Made by a program: the position numbers and the translations under genes. A stretch of DNA of 21,210 nucleotides from a virus. The stretch lies in IMG/VR virus record IMGVR_UViG_3300005095_000047, positions 1-21,210 of that record; one strand, given 5' to 3'. Positions within the stretch are counted from its first letter, which is position 1; each line of letters starts with the position of its first letter. A model generated the notes under the pieces. It saw nothing but the letters and a program-made list of their open reading frames with translations, searched no databases and was not told where the DNA came from. Shown piece after piece: positions 7,608 through 14,670 of the stretch.

Positions 7608-7637
7608 ATTATAATTGTTTAACATATCTGTATTCAA
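7608..7637 (-). promoter_or_regulatory. Possible sigma70-type promoter for the left (RNR) operon
   Basis: On the minus strand TTGAAT (7637-7632) is followed after 18 bases by TATAAT (7613-7608), with the first gene starting 18 bases beyond. It lies just downstream of the palindromes at 7645-7690, where a regulator bound there could affect it. In such AT-rich DNA the match could be chance. Confidence 0.4.
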
Positions 7638-7644
7638 TATTACA

Positions 7645-7690
7645 AGTTAACTATTAATAGTTAACTATTGATACTACGTGGTATCAATAG
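7645..7690. promoter_or_regulatory. Two adjoining palindromes, possible operator
   Basis: 7645-7666 is a perfect 22-base palindrome made of two AGTTAACTAT-type arms. It shares two bases with 7665-7690, a 26-base palindrome with arms CTATTGATAC / GTATCAATAG around a TACGTG centre. They lie immediately upstream of the proposed promoter at 7608-7637. The first contains the same ATAGTTAACTAT core (7657-7668) that occurs in the 42-base repeats. Confidence 0.55.
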
Positions 7691-7736
7691 TAAATATAGT
7701 TATCTATATACGTTTGTCTTTTTAGTTGATGGTATG

Positions 7737-7778
7737 AATAGTTAACTATTCATAGTGTGTGTACTGATAGTTAACTAT
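7737..7778. repeat. 42-base intergenic repeat, copy A (paired ATAGTTAACTAT palindromes)
   Basis: Two perfect 12-base palindromes ATAGTTAACTAT (7738-7749 and 7767-7778) start 29 bases apart and flank a non-palindromic centre TCATAGTGTGTGTAC. The block matches 21092-21133 in 40 of 42 bases. The first palindrome extends to 22 bases (TATGAATAGTTAACTATTCATA, 7733-7754 in outline). Both copies lie between a terminator and the first gene of an operon, so a regulatory role (operator or promoter for a phage factor) is likely but unproven. Confidence 0.75.
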
Positions 7779-7806
7779 AGATAAAAACTAGAGTATTTTA
7801 TGTTGG

Positions 7807-7859
7807 TTAGTTCGTTTAAAGACAGGAAATTAACTTAGAGAATATTCTCTAAGTTAATT
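7807..7859 (-). terminator. Terminator hairpin with CTGTC trailer
   Basis: 7828-7859 is a perfect 32-base palindrome (arms AATTAACTTAGAGAAT / ATTCTCTAAGTTAATT) eight bases past the stop of the gene at 7868. On the minus strand it continues TTTCCTGTCTTTAAACGAACTAA. The same trailer follows the hairpins at 10067-10096 and 11816-11847, and in shorter form 21165-21186. Confidence 0.75.
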
Positions 7860-7867
7860 AAACTATT

Positions 7868-8350
7868 TTAAAATCTTCCTGGTTTGCGGTTACTTTTTCT
7901 AATAACTCTTTCCGGAGTAGTTTCTATTTTTGGAGAAGTTGCTCTAAAAATAGCATCTTTTGTACTAGATATTATATTATCTTTAGTATCTTTTATTTTA
8001 GACGATATCTTTTCAACTGTATTTTTATTACCTACCCAATTCCCAGTTCCATTTTGAAAATCATTTTTTCTTTGAAATCCAACAGAACTTGCTTTATTTT
8101 TAGATAATGCTTTCGTTTGTTGATTAATAGTATTTGCATGTTCTCTATTAGAATACCCATTATTATCTATTTTTGAAGGATTTTTAAGAAGTTCCGTTCG
8201 TTCGGACCGTTTTGTTTTTATAGCAGTTGCTATACTTTTTCTAGCCGGGTTTAAACTTTTTAAAGCACTTTTTACCCGACCTTTAAGAGACTCCTCCAAC
8301 ATTTCGACAGCTTCTTCTACTAACATATTTTTATTTATTTCTAATATCAT
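7868..8350 (-). CDS. Basic hypothetical protein, possible virion-internal protein
   Basis: 160 residues, not recognised. The N-terminus is a short acidic amphipathic helix (MILEINKNMLVEEAVEMLEE). The rest is Lys/Arg/Ser-rich and low in hydrophobic residues, with a basic tail (ERVIRKSNRKPGRF), so it may bind DNA or be disordered. An acidic leader followed by a basic body resembles phage head-packaged proteins. L10-V11-E12 and L18-E19-E20 would fit a T4-type LxE cleavage rule, but that is inference. It is the last gene before the terminator at 7828-7859. AAGGAA precedes its ATG. Confidence 0.65.
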   Translation of the reverse strand: MILEINKNMLVEEAVEMLEESLKGRVKSALKSLNPARKSIATAIKTKRSERTELLKNPSKIDNNGYSNREHANTINQQTKALSKNKASSVGFQRKNDFQNGTGNWVGNKNTVEKISSKIKDTKDNIISSTKDAIFRATSPKIETTPERVIRKSNRKPGRF

Positions 8351-8374
8351 TTTATATTCCTTGTTTATTTTTAT

Positions 8375-9667
8375 TTAAATTATTTTATTTTCTTTTATAA
8401 TTGTCATTGATTTTTGATTAAGTACTAGTTCTTCTAAACGTTTTTGAAGTTTAGAATCTATTTCGTACATATCTGGAAACAATTGAGAATTATAATTTAA
8501 AGTACAGAACAATGCTATAAGTTTTGGTAAGAATGTATAATAATTATAGTATTCTTTTTCTCCAACGTTTTGAATCATAAGTGTTTTAAAAGTACTTGGG
8601 GTAATTTTAATAATATCAAGTATTTCTAAAAGTCTAGCAAAATCCTCGAATTTTTCTGGACGAAATTTAGCAAAATCTTTCATTACTTTTTCATAGTATT
8701 CTTTAGATTCTTCGCCTTTTGAAATCATATTTTCATGTCTTGCTTTATCTTCATAAGGGGTTCTATTCTTTTTAGAGTCTGGTCCATCATCTGGGAATAA
8801 TACATCTAAAGAAACCCTCACGAATTCACTTTTATTAGCTTTTAAAATTTCTAAAGCACTTTTAGTACTCATTTGTAAAAAATATGTTAACATCATAAAT
8901 TGAACTGCTAATCTAAGTTTAATAATTTTGATATCTTTTTCCGTTTTGATATCTTCTTCAGTTTCTGTTTTAATAGCTGGTTTTAATGAAGAATCTACTC
9001 TAGAAAGAACTTTACGAATCTGTTTGAGTAATAGATCTTCTGTAGTTTTATAAACTTTTACTTTTTCTGGTTTATTTTTATTAGTAGCATTATACGCATA
9101 GAATTGTAATAATCCAAAATAAGCTAAATCGACCATTTTTAACCAATCTATTTCTGCCATAAATTTTTCAATGTATTCTTTTTTATCTTTTTCCAAAGCG
9201 TCTATTTTAAGAACTTGTTGAGAAGTAATTAATGTTTTAGTACCTTTTAACGCATTTAATGTATTATGTAAACCATATATAATTTTTTTAAATTCTTCCA
9301 TTCTTCCTTTACCACCGTAATTTAAGACGGCAAATGGATTAATAAATATTTTATGTAAAGTATTTTCTTTATAAATTATTTCTACTGGTACCTCTACATT
9401 AATTTGTCCAAATACTATTTGATTTTTAGTCATTAGTTCATGAACCAGTTTAGTCTTTTTAGAAGTACTGAATTTTGATAAAGCTACTTTAAGTTTTTCG
9501 TTAACTGCTTTAAAAAAATCTTTATCGTTAAATAAATTCATTCCTAATGCGGCCGTTGGATCCTTTAAATAAGAATATTGTTTAGATGAATTTAGCGTCC
9601 CAGTATCTGTTCTAGAAGTTAAAGATTCTTTTAACGTTCCAGAAGTATTTGTATTTGTCATATTCAT
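8375..9667 (-). CDS. Hypothetical protein, probably virion-associated
   Basis: 430 residues, no family recognised. After a Thr/Ser-rich first 35 residues the protein is charged and mostly helical, with segments such as VDLAYFGLLQFYAYNA and LAVQFMMLTYFLQMSTKSALEIL that are amphipathic rather than membrane-spanning. There is no signal peptide and there are no obvious enzymatic motifs. It is transcribed after the 106-residue gene and before the basic protein at 7868, with short spacers and an AAAGGA site. Its place at the end of a long run of structural-type genes suggests a particle or assembly role. An enzyme cannot be excluded. Confidence 0.7.
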   Translation of the reverse strand: MNMTNTNTSGTLKESLTSRTDTGTLNSSKQYSYLKDPTAALGMNLFNDKDFFKAVNEKLKVALSKFSTSKKTKLVHELMTKNQIVFGQINVEVPVEIIYKENTLHKIFINPFAVLNYGGKGRMEEFKKIIYGLHNTLNALKGTKTLITSQQVLKIDALEKDKKEYIEKFMAEIDWLKMVDLAYFGLLQFYAYNATNKNKPEKVKVYKTTEDLLLKQIRKVLSRVDSSLKPAIKTETEEDIKTEKDIKIIKLRLAVQFMMLTYFLQMSTKSALEILKANKSEFVRVSLDVLFPDDGPDSKKNRTPYEDKARHENMISKGEESKEYYEKVMKDFAKFRPEKFEDFARLLEILDIIKITPSTFKTLMIQNVGEKEYYNYYTFLPKLIALFCTLNYNSQLFPDMYEIDSKLQKRLEELVLNQKSMTIIKENKII

Positions 9668-9676
9668 ATTTTTCCT

Positions 9677-9997
9677 TTATATTAAATAATTTTGTAAAAA
9701 TTCTAGTTTTGGTACAAGAATCTGGTTATTTAGATTTTCTTGAGTAAATTGAAATAAACTACCAACATTATTTGCAAATAATATTACTTGATAATATTCC
9801 ATAATTCCATATTGTTCATAAGCTACTAAATCCGGTCTTTTATTATATTTTGCTCTGAAATCAATTCTGATACAATTGCTTAATAAAAAATCTTCCGTTA
9901 CTAATAATTGATTTAATAAAAAAGGTTTTGCCTCTACTAAATTATTCAAAGCCTGATTTTTAGATTCTATCCTAGTGGGAGCTTCATATACAATCAT
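9677..9997 (-). CDS. Small hypothetical protein
   Basis: 106 residues from ATG at 9997. The start is chosen because AAAGG lies six bases upstream; a TTG two codons earlier overlaps that site and is less likely. The sequence is mixed alpha/beta, with Tyr/Phe-rich stretches (YEQYGIMEYYQVILFANN, LFQFTQENLNNQ). Its pattern loosely recalls small baseplate-wedge or lysozyme-linked gp53-like proteins of T4-type phages (a start-to-end layout of length about 100 with RxDY/Y-rich core), but I cannot assign it. It begins a new unit just after the terminator at 10067-10096. Confidence 0.6.
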   Translation of the reverse strand: MIVYEAPTRIESKNQALNNLVEAKPFLLNQLLVTEDFLLSNCIRIDFRAKYNKRPDLVAYEQYGIMEYYQVILFANNVGSLFQFTQENLNNQILVPKLEFLQNYLI

Positions 9998-10042
9998 AAC
10001 CAACCTTTATATTTTTTTATATTTGTGTAATTTTTATATTAT

Positions 10043-10096
10043 TTAGTTCGTTTTAAAAAGACAGGAAAAACCTATTGGTATTAACCAATAGGTTTT
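10043..10096 (-). terminator. Terminator hairpin enclosing the stop codon, with CTGTC trailer
   Basis: A 13-bp stem (AAAACCTATTGGT 10067-10079 with ACCAATAGGTTTT 10084-10096) and a four-base loop. The TAA stop of the gene at 10081-10737 lies across the loop and stem edge, so the last codons are part of the hairpin. On the minus strand a TTTTTCCTGTCTTTTT tract follows, then AAAACGAACTAA. Confidence 0.85.
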
Positions 10097-10737
10097 ATTT
10101 CTGGTTTTAATTTAGTATTATCTTTACTTCGACATTTAATATTATTCAAATCTTTTTGACTAGAACAATCCAATTCTCTATTAATTCGTGGAGTTCCAGT
10201 TGTCGTTAAATTTCCAATTTTTGCATTATGTAAATATCTATTTACTTTTAATCCATTATCTTCATTTTTTTGGGACATTTTTGGACCTTTTAAACCAGTA
10301 GTATTTATTTTTTTCTCGCCAATTATACCATCGGTTTGATATTTAATTCCTGGATCTGGTTTAGGCAATTCTCCAAAAGCTCGTTCTTCGAATAATCTTG
10401 GTAAAGCAGTTTCCTCAAACATTGAATTACTTGGCGTACTTTTAGAAGAACTTAATTTATCGATTACCGATTTAATATTATGTTTATCGTTTCTTTTTAA
10501 ATTAGTAAGAACTGTTTTAGAACCTTGTAAAACATTTTTTTCTGGACTCTGAACATCGCTTTTTAAATGTCCTAATGGATTCGCTATTTCACTCTGAACA
10601 CTATTTACCGTACTTTTATCATACGCCGTTCCTCTATCCCCAACCGAAATATTATTACGTTTTTCTGATATTTTTTTATTTAAATCTTTAAACATAGTTG
10701 GAGAAGATAAAGGATTGTTATAAGATTTCTCCAACAT
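10081..10737 (-). CDS. Hypothetical basic, low-complexity-leaning protein
   Basis: 218 residues, not recognised. It is rich in Lys, Asn, Ser and Pro with few hydrophobic residues, so it is likely largely disordered. No motifs, signal or membrane segment are seen. The composition (many Ser/Thr/Pro blocks such as SSSKSTPSNSMFEE) would suit a linker, scaffold or packaged protein. It follows P1' at 10747 after nine bases and ends inside the terminator at 10067-10096, making it the last gene of that unit. The AAGGAT site upstream of the ATG supports the start. Confidence 0.6.
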   Translation of the reverse strand: MLEKSYNNPLSSPTMFKDLNKKISEKRNNISVGDRGTAYDKSTVNSVQSEIANPLGHLKSDVQSPEKNVLQGSKTVLTNLKRNDKHNIKSVIDKLSSSKSTPSNSMFEETALPRLFEERAFGELPKPDPGIKYQTDGIIGEKKINTTGLKGPKMSQKNEDNGLKVNRYLHNAKIGNLTTTGTPRINRELDCSSQKDLNNIKCRSKDNTKLKPEIKPIG

Positions 10738-10746
10738 TAAAAATCC

Positions 10747-11223
10747 TTATAAACTTAATAACTTTTTAGCTATATCTTCTGGTTCTAACTCGACTGATTC
10801 CATTAATCCTTCGCCAGTAGCAATTCCATTATCCCCAAGTTCTGGTATTACTCCAGAAGATTCATCTTCTTGATTTTCTACTTCGCTTTGAAATTCCCCA
10901 CCATCTACTTCATCTTCATTATCTTCATTCTCATCATCTTCCGAAGCTGGTGTATCTACTGGATCCAAAGCACCAGTTACAGGATTATAAATATATTCAT
11001 TTCCTTGTTCATCAGTTAATACTTTCTCCGATAACGGTGTTTCCTGTACTTCATCTTCACTTTCGATTTCATTAGCTAATTCTTCTGCAGCTTCTGTAAT
11101 AACTTCAAAAGTTAGTTTATTTAAGAATTTAGCTTCTTCTAAAGTAACTTCACCATTATTTTTTAAATTAAAATTAATTAATTTTGTGGTTATATAATTA
11201 ACCGCTTCTTCAATATTTTTCAT
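10747..11223 (-). CDS. P1' acidic protein, paralogue of the frameshifted gene at 12396-12888
   Basis: 158 residues from ATG at 11223, chosen because AAGGAGA lies eight bases upstream; a longer frame beginning at 11265 inside the preceding gene lacks such a site. The N-terminal half contains NGEVTLEEAKFLNKL followed by FEVITEAAE, almost identical to residues 35-58 of the gene at 12888, which shows common descent. The remainder is extremely acidic and low in complexity (ASEDDENEDNEDEVDGGEF), then a short C-terminal helix EPEDIAKKLLSL. A cleavage after VITE (E44) would match the T4 prohead protease rule (I/L-x-E), but this is inferred. It is coupled to P2' by a TAATATG junction. Confidence 0.75.
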   Translation of the reverse strand: MKNIEEAVNYITTKLINFNLKNNGEVTLEEAKFLNKLTFEVITEAAEELANEIESEDEVQETPLSEKVLTDEQGNEYIYNPVTGALDPVDTPASEDDENEDNEDEVDGGEFQSEVENQEDESSGVIPELGDNGIATGEGLMESVELEPEDIAKKLLSL

Positions 11224-11224
11224 A

Positions 11225-11740
11225 TTATTCTCCTTGTCTTTTTGGTCCCGAAACGGGTTTATCAAAACTTTTATTTAATTCTTTAACTGCATTATTTTCC
11301 GGATGAATTTTTTTAGCTTCTATAGCAGATTGAACATCGTTGGTATTTTTTAGGTTTAGATTTCTAACATATTCTCGATCTTTTTGTAATTGATTGGTTT
11401 GATCAGTTTGATTAGTTTCTGTATCGGTTATAGAATTTTTAGCGTCATTATAAACTTCTTTAGCTTTTTCTATTCCAGTACCAACTGTTTCTCGAACTTG
11501 ATCCATATGATCCATTCCATAAGTAGCCGCTGCGCCAATACCAACACCGGCGGCTATTTTACCACCATGATTTTTCAATGTATCCAATAAACCCTCTTCT
11601 ACTAAAATTTTTTTAATAAAATTTAAATTCTCGATAAGATATTTCTTAGTTTTTAAAGATTCTAATTCTGTAGTTCCTTCTTCGAGTACCTGAATTAAAT
11701 ATTCATCTCTTTTATTTTCTAAAATCATTTCTAATGACAT
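11225..11740 (-). CDS. P2' protein with glycine-rich hydrophobic segment, paralogue of 11853-12386
   Basis: 171 residues. Residues 8-50 (ILENKRDEYLIQVLEEGTTE, then LESLKTKKYL, ENLNFIKKILVEEG) match the N-terminus of the gene at 12386 nearly residue for residue. Afterwards the two diverge. A Gly/Ala segment, KIAAGVGIGAAATYG, at about 61-75 could insert into a membrane as a glycine zipper or form a packed helix. The tail is a polar, Gln/Thr/Asn-rich helix region. A conserved leader with a variable body is the pattern of phage proteins targeted to the head and trimmed. It starts after the terminator at 11816-11847, with AGGAAT ahead of the ATG. Confidence 0.75.
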   Translation of the reverse strand: MSLEMILENKRDEYLIQVLEEGTTELESLKTKKYLIENLNFIKKILVEEGLLDTLKNHGGKIAAGVGIGAAATYGMDHMDQVRETVGTGIEKAKEVYNDAKNSITDTETNQTDQTNQLQKDREYVRNLNLKNTNDVQSAIEAKKIHPENNAVKELNKSFDKPVSGPKRQGE

Positions 11741-11789
11741 AGTGATTCCTTATTTTTTTAATTAAGTTTTTGTTATGTTTGTTTAACTA

Positions 11790-11847
11790 AGAGTTTACTG
11801 TATTTCAACGACAGGAAAATAATCTTCCCATCGGGGAAGATTATTTT
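11790..11847 (-). terminator. Terminator hairpin with CTGTC trailer
   Basis: A 14-bp perfect stem (AAAATAATCTTCCC 11816-11829 with GGGAAGATTATTTT 11834-11847) and tetraloop ATCG, five bases past the stop of the gene at 11853. The minus strand continues TTTTCCTGTCGTTGAAATAC, the third instance of the trailer. It separates P2 from P2'. Confidence 0.9.
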
Positions 11848-11852
11848 TATTA

Positions 11853-12386
11853 TTACATTCCTGGAATAGGTCCGTTTAGTTTAGATAAATCTGGTCCTTT
11901 TACATCAGCCGCTGATCCATTATTATCCAAATTTGGAGTATTTGGATCAATTGGAGCTTGAGTTGGAACAAACATCTGTTTTACGTTATCATAATAACCA
12001 TGAATTTTATCTTGAGCACTCTGAAGAGCTTCTTGAGTATTAAGACCAGCTACAGTAGGATCTACCATATCGAGTCCTTCTGCTTTAGCTTGCATAGGAT
12101 TTTGAGCAGCATCTACTAGGTTACCAGCCATTTCTGGATTAGCGATTGCAGCAGCACCCGCTCCAACAACACCAGCACCAGCAGCATATTTGCCCCAGTT
12201 ATTAGCCAAGTTAGCTTTAGCAGCGTCTACAACACCTTCTTCCATAAGAATTTTACCAATTAAAGTTAAATTCTCAGTAAGATATTTCTTAGTTTTTAAA
12301 GATTCTAATTCAGTTGTACCTTCTTCAAGTACTTGAATCATATATTCGTCTCTTTTATTTTCGATTACTTTACTTAATATTGCCAT
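11853..12386 (-). CDS. P2 protein with glycine-rich hydrophobic segment
   Basis: 177 residues. The N-terminus (residues 8-50) is shared with the gene at 11740. A Gly/Ala run, KYAAGAGVVGAGAAAIA, at 66-82 follows, then a polar Pro/Asn/Asp-rich tail. The probable ribosome binding site TAGGAGA overlaps the stop of the preceding gene, so the pair is translationally linked. The strong site and strong terminator directly after suggest high expression, as for an abundant particle component. L47-M48-E49 at the end of the shared leader fits an LxE cleavage rule. No enzymatic motif is seen. It could equally be a membrane-active internal protein ejected with the DNA; neither role is shown. Confidence 0.75.
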   Translation of the reverse strand: MAILSKVIENKRDEYMIQVLEEGTTELESLKTKKYLTENLTLIGKILMEEGVVDAAKANLANNWGKYAAGAGVVGAGAAAIANPEMAGNLVDAAQNPMQAKAEGLDMVDPTVAGLNTQEALQSAQDKIHGYYDNVKQMFVPTQAPIDPNTPNLDNNGSAADVKGPDLSKLNGPIPGM

Positions 12387-12395
12387 TTTATTCTC

Positions 12396-12888
12396 CTAGA
12401 AAAGTTTGTTAATGAGGTTATTAACAATTGCTTCAGATTCAGTAAGTTCTTCTTGAGCTGGTGTAGCTTCAACTACTTCTTCAGTTTTAGCTTCTTCTGC
12501 TTTAACATCCTGAGTACTTTCTTCAACTACTTCTTCAGTTTTAGCTTCTTTCTGCTTTAACATCCTGAGTACTTTCTTCAACTACTTCTTCAGTTTTAGC
12601 TTCTTCTGCTTTAACATCTTGAGTACTTTCTTCAACCGTTTCTTCAGTTTTAGTACTTTCTTCAACTACTTCTTGAACTTGATCTGGTATTTCAATTGAA
12701 TCTGGGATAAAATCTTCCGCAGCTTCTGTAATAACTTCAGATGCCAATTTATTTAAAAATTTAGCTTCTTCGATAGTAACTTTTCCATTTTTTAGTAATG
12801 ATTCCATTACTAGTCTATTTGTAACAATTCCTGTAGCTTCTTCAAGTACAGCAGCTACTTCTTGAGACATAATTTGCTTTAATTCCAT
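12396..12888 (-). pseudogene. P1 acidic protein, split by a one-base insertion in a 54-base repeat
   Basis: From ATG at 12888 (site AGGAGA) the frame runs 115 residues and stops at 12541 (AERS then TAA). The next frame continues the same repeat to a stop at 12396 (end VNNLINKLF). Removing one base from the TTT run at 12549-12551 gives a single protein of about 163 residues, close to the 158 of its paralogue P1' (10747-11223), with which it shares NGKVTIEEAKFLNKL and EVITEAAE. The body is a Glu/Thr/Val-rich repeat (EESTQDVKAEEAKTEEVV). It may be a broken gene, a programmed or slippage-corrected frame, or a sequencing error. The short frame beginning near 12581 has no convincing ribosome binding site and is not called separately. 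Confidence 0.7.
12475..12637 (-). repeat. Three tandem 54-base coding repeats (one with an extra base)
   Basis: Units lie at 12475-12528, 12529-12583 (55 bases, extra T in 12549-12551) and 12584-12637, nearly identical, with a partial fourth to about 12675. They encode an 18-residue acidic repeat in P1. High identity implies recent expansion by slippage or unequal recombination. Confidence 0.9.
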
Positions 12889-12913
12889 AAGAATTTCTCC
12901 TAATTTTTTTTAG

Positions 12914-12939
12914 AAATATATTTCACGTGAAGTATATTT
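12914..12939. promoter_or_regulatory. 26-base near-perfect palindrome around CACGTG
   Basis: Arms AAATATA / TATATTT-like around TTCACGTGAA with a single mismatched pair. It sits in the 78-base gap upstream of P1 and just past the gene ending at 12967. On the minus strand it is followed by TCTAAAAAAAATTAGGAGA, so it could be a weak terminator for the upstream gene or an operator for the P1-P2 unit. A second inverted repeat (TTTATAACT 12947-12955 with AGTTATAAA 12969-12977) spans the preceding stop codon. Confidence 0.5.
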
Positions 12940-12966
12940 ACTATATTTTATAACTTATTTCTATTT

Positions 12967-14670
12967 TTAGTTATAAAGTAAAATACTATTATAATAATCC
13001 TGAGGATTATCTATTTCATCGGCTTCGGCCAAGATGTATTTACTTTTAATTAAATAATGAAAATTTGTATCGGTTGGAAATATTTCTAATTTTGAATTTT
13101 CTTCCAAAGTATATATATCATCTAAATTATTAGTTGGAATAATACAAAAACGAAAAACTTTATTAGTAATAGATTCATCGTAAATAATATCATACCAAGA
13201 ATAAATACCTGGAAATTCTATTCCATTTAGAATTCCGCCATTAAAAAGAATATCTATATTTTCTTCTATATCTTTTGTTGGGTCCTGTTTTACTACGATA
13301 GTTTCAAAAACTTTATCCTCTTTAGCTTTTTCATTAAATAAATAATTTATTGGTATAAATTTCTCGATATTCGTATCGTCGGTTAAAGTTAATAAATCTG
13401 TGTATATGCGTTTTTTCCAAAATCCGATTCCACTATAATTATCTTTTAATAAAGTTCCAAAATTAATTTCCGTACCAAAGGACAGAATTTTATAAGGACT
13501 ATGTATTAAAAGATTTTGTTGATCTAAGATAATAGTTTCTTTAATAGTTGCTGATTTAGAACCAAGTTTTAAAAGATCATCGCTTTCGATATCAATAAAA
13601 CTTTCCGCAGTTAAGGTATTCAATAAAGGCAATCTATTAATAATACCATTATTTAATTTTAAATCAATATCCGTTGTGATTTTATGTATTCCTATTTTTG
13701 TTTTCTTATAAACATTCGTTGGAACAGTTAATCCAAATATAAAATCTAAGGTTAATGTATTTTCATTGGTTTCTTTAGAAACGCTTTGGGTAACGTTAGT
13801 GAGTTCCATTGATGGTTCAAATTCCAATTTACCATAAGTATATAATTTATTACTATACGTATTACTTGGTATTACTATTAAACCATAATAAGTATGTTCT
13901 TTTTTCCAATTTTTAGTTACGCTTGATATATTTATATAGTTATAATATTTTGGCGTATATACTGTATAATTAAGTGGTATATGCGTATTTATATTACTTA
14001 TATAATCTAGCATTTCAGCTGAACTTTCTAACGATAATTCGACTGATATATTAATATAATTATACTGAACTGAAGTAAAAATAATTTCATCCAAATCTTT
14101 ATTCTCGGCTATAATAATATTATTAGCTGGTGTTTTACCAAGACTTTGTCTAGATATATATTGAACATTATCCATTGGTCTGACATCTACTAAGTTAATT
14201 TTAGCGAATGGTAATTCATAAGATGCTCCATCGTAATAATCGATCGAAGACATAATTTGAGAACCATAATTAAATGAAAAGTTTTTAATGTATTGTACTT
14301 CTCCAGTTCTTGATTTGTAACCTTTTGTCAAATGAGTACCTAAAAAATATTTTAAGTACTTAAAGAAGTTTATATAAAAGTTATGGTAATTATCAAATAA
14401 ATCTGCTTGATCCGTTCCTATAACTACTTCATTACTATCTGGATTAATATATTCATCTATTTTTTCTAATGTTTCCTCTGATAAAGGTTCTTCTGGTAAA
14501 TCTTCATCATTTGGAGGAAGATTTAAAGCATTTGCTTTACCAGTAAATGGGTTAATCTCTTCCTGAGCTTCATTTTTAATTTTTTTACTAATATTTTTTA
14601 AATTAGCAATATCTTCTTCAGTATAAGTAACTTGGCCAATATTGCTAAATTCTATTCCTAATTCAGCCAT
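12967..14670 (-). CDS. Large hypothetical protein, likely virion structural
   Basis: 567 residues, not recognised. The first 80 residues are polar and acidic (PNDEDLPEEPLSEETLEK). The rest is rich in Tyr, Asn, Ile and Thr in alternating beta patterns (YNYINISVELSLESS, YNYINISSVTKNWKKEHTYYG), typical of tail, baseplate or capsid proteins rather than enzymes. There are no signal, membrane or catalytic motifs. A perfect GGAGG site precedes the ATG, and the start overlaps the preceding stop by eight bases (ATGGCTGA). It is the last gene of a tightly packed series running from 16956, and its neighbours are similarly beta-rich. Confidence 0.7.
   Translation of the reverse strand: MAELGIEFSNIGQVTYTEEDIANLKNISKKIKNEAQEEINPFTGKANALNLPPNDEDLPEEPLSEETLEKIDEYINPDSNEVVIGTDQADLFDNYHNFYINFFKYLKYFLGTHLTKGYKSRTGEVQYIKNFSFNYGSQIMSSIDYYDGASYELPFAKINLVDVRPMDNVQYISRQSLGKTPANNIIIAENKDLDEIIFTSVQYNYINISVELSLESSAEMLDYISNINTHIPLNYTVYTPKYYNYINISSVTKNWKKEHTYYGLIVIPSNTYSNKLYTYGKLEFEPSMELTNVTQSVSKETNENTLTLDFIFGLTVPTNVYKKTKIGIHKITTDIDLKLNNGIINRLPLLNTLTAESFIDIESDDLLKLGSKSATIKETIILDQQNLLIHSPYKILSFGTEINFGTLLKDNYSGIGFWKKRIYTDLLTLTDDTNIEKFIPINYLFNEKAKEDKVFETIVVKQDPTKDIEENIDILFNGGILNGIEFPGIYSWYDIIYDESITNKVFRFCIIPTNNLDDIYTLEENSKLEIFPTDTNFHYLIKSKYILAEADEIDNPQDYYNSILLYN

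Noticed and set aside
7737-7778. Transposon end or attachment site
   Set aside because: There is no transposase or integrase in the window and no target duplication around either copy; the position between operons favours regulation.
10043-10064. CTGTC trailer as a conventional -35 promoter box
   Set aside because: A 17-base spacing to a -10-like hexamer is seen only at the copy near 10060; the copies near 7821, 11810 and 21158 have no matching -10, so it is not called as a promoter.
12396-12581. Separate small gene of 61 codons
   Set aside because: It continues the P1 repeat in a shifted frame, lacks its own ribosome binding site, and its end matches what the intact P1 should have. It is better explained by a one-base insertion.
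12475-12637. CRISPR array
   Set aside because: The 54-base repeats are contiguous without spacers and are in coding frame.
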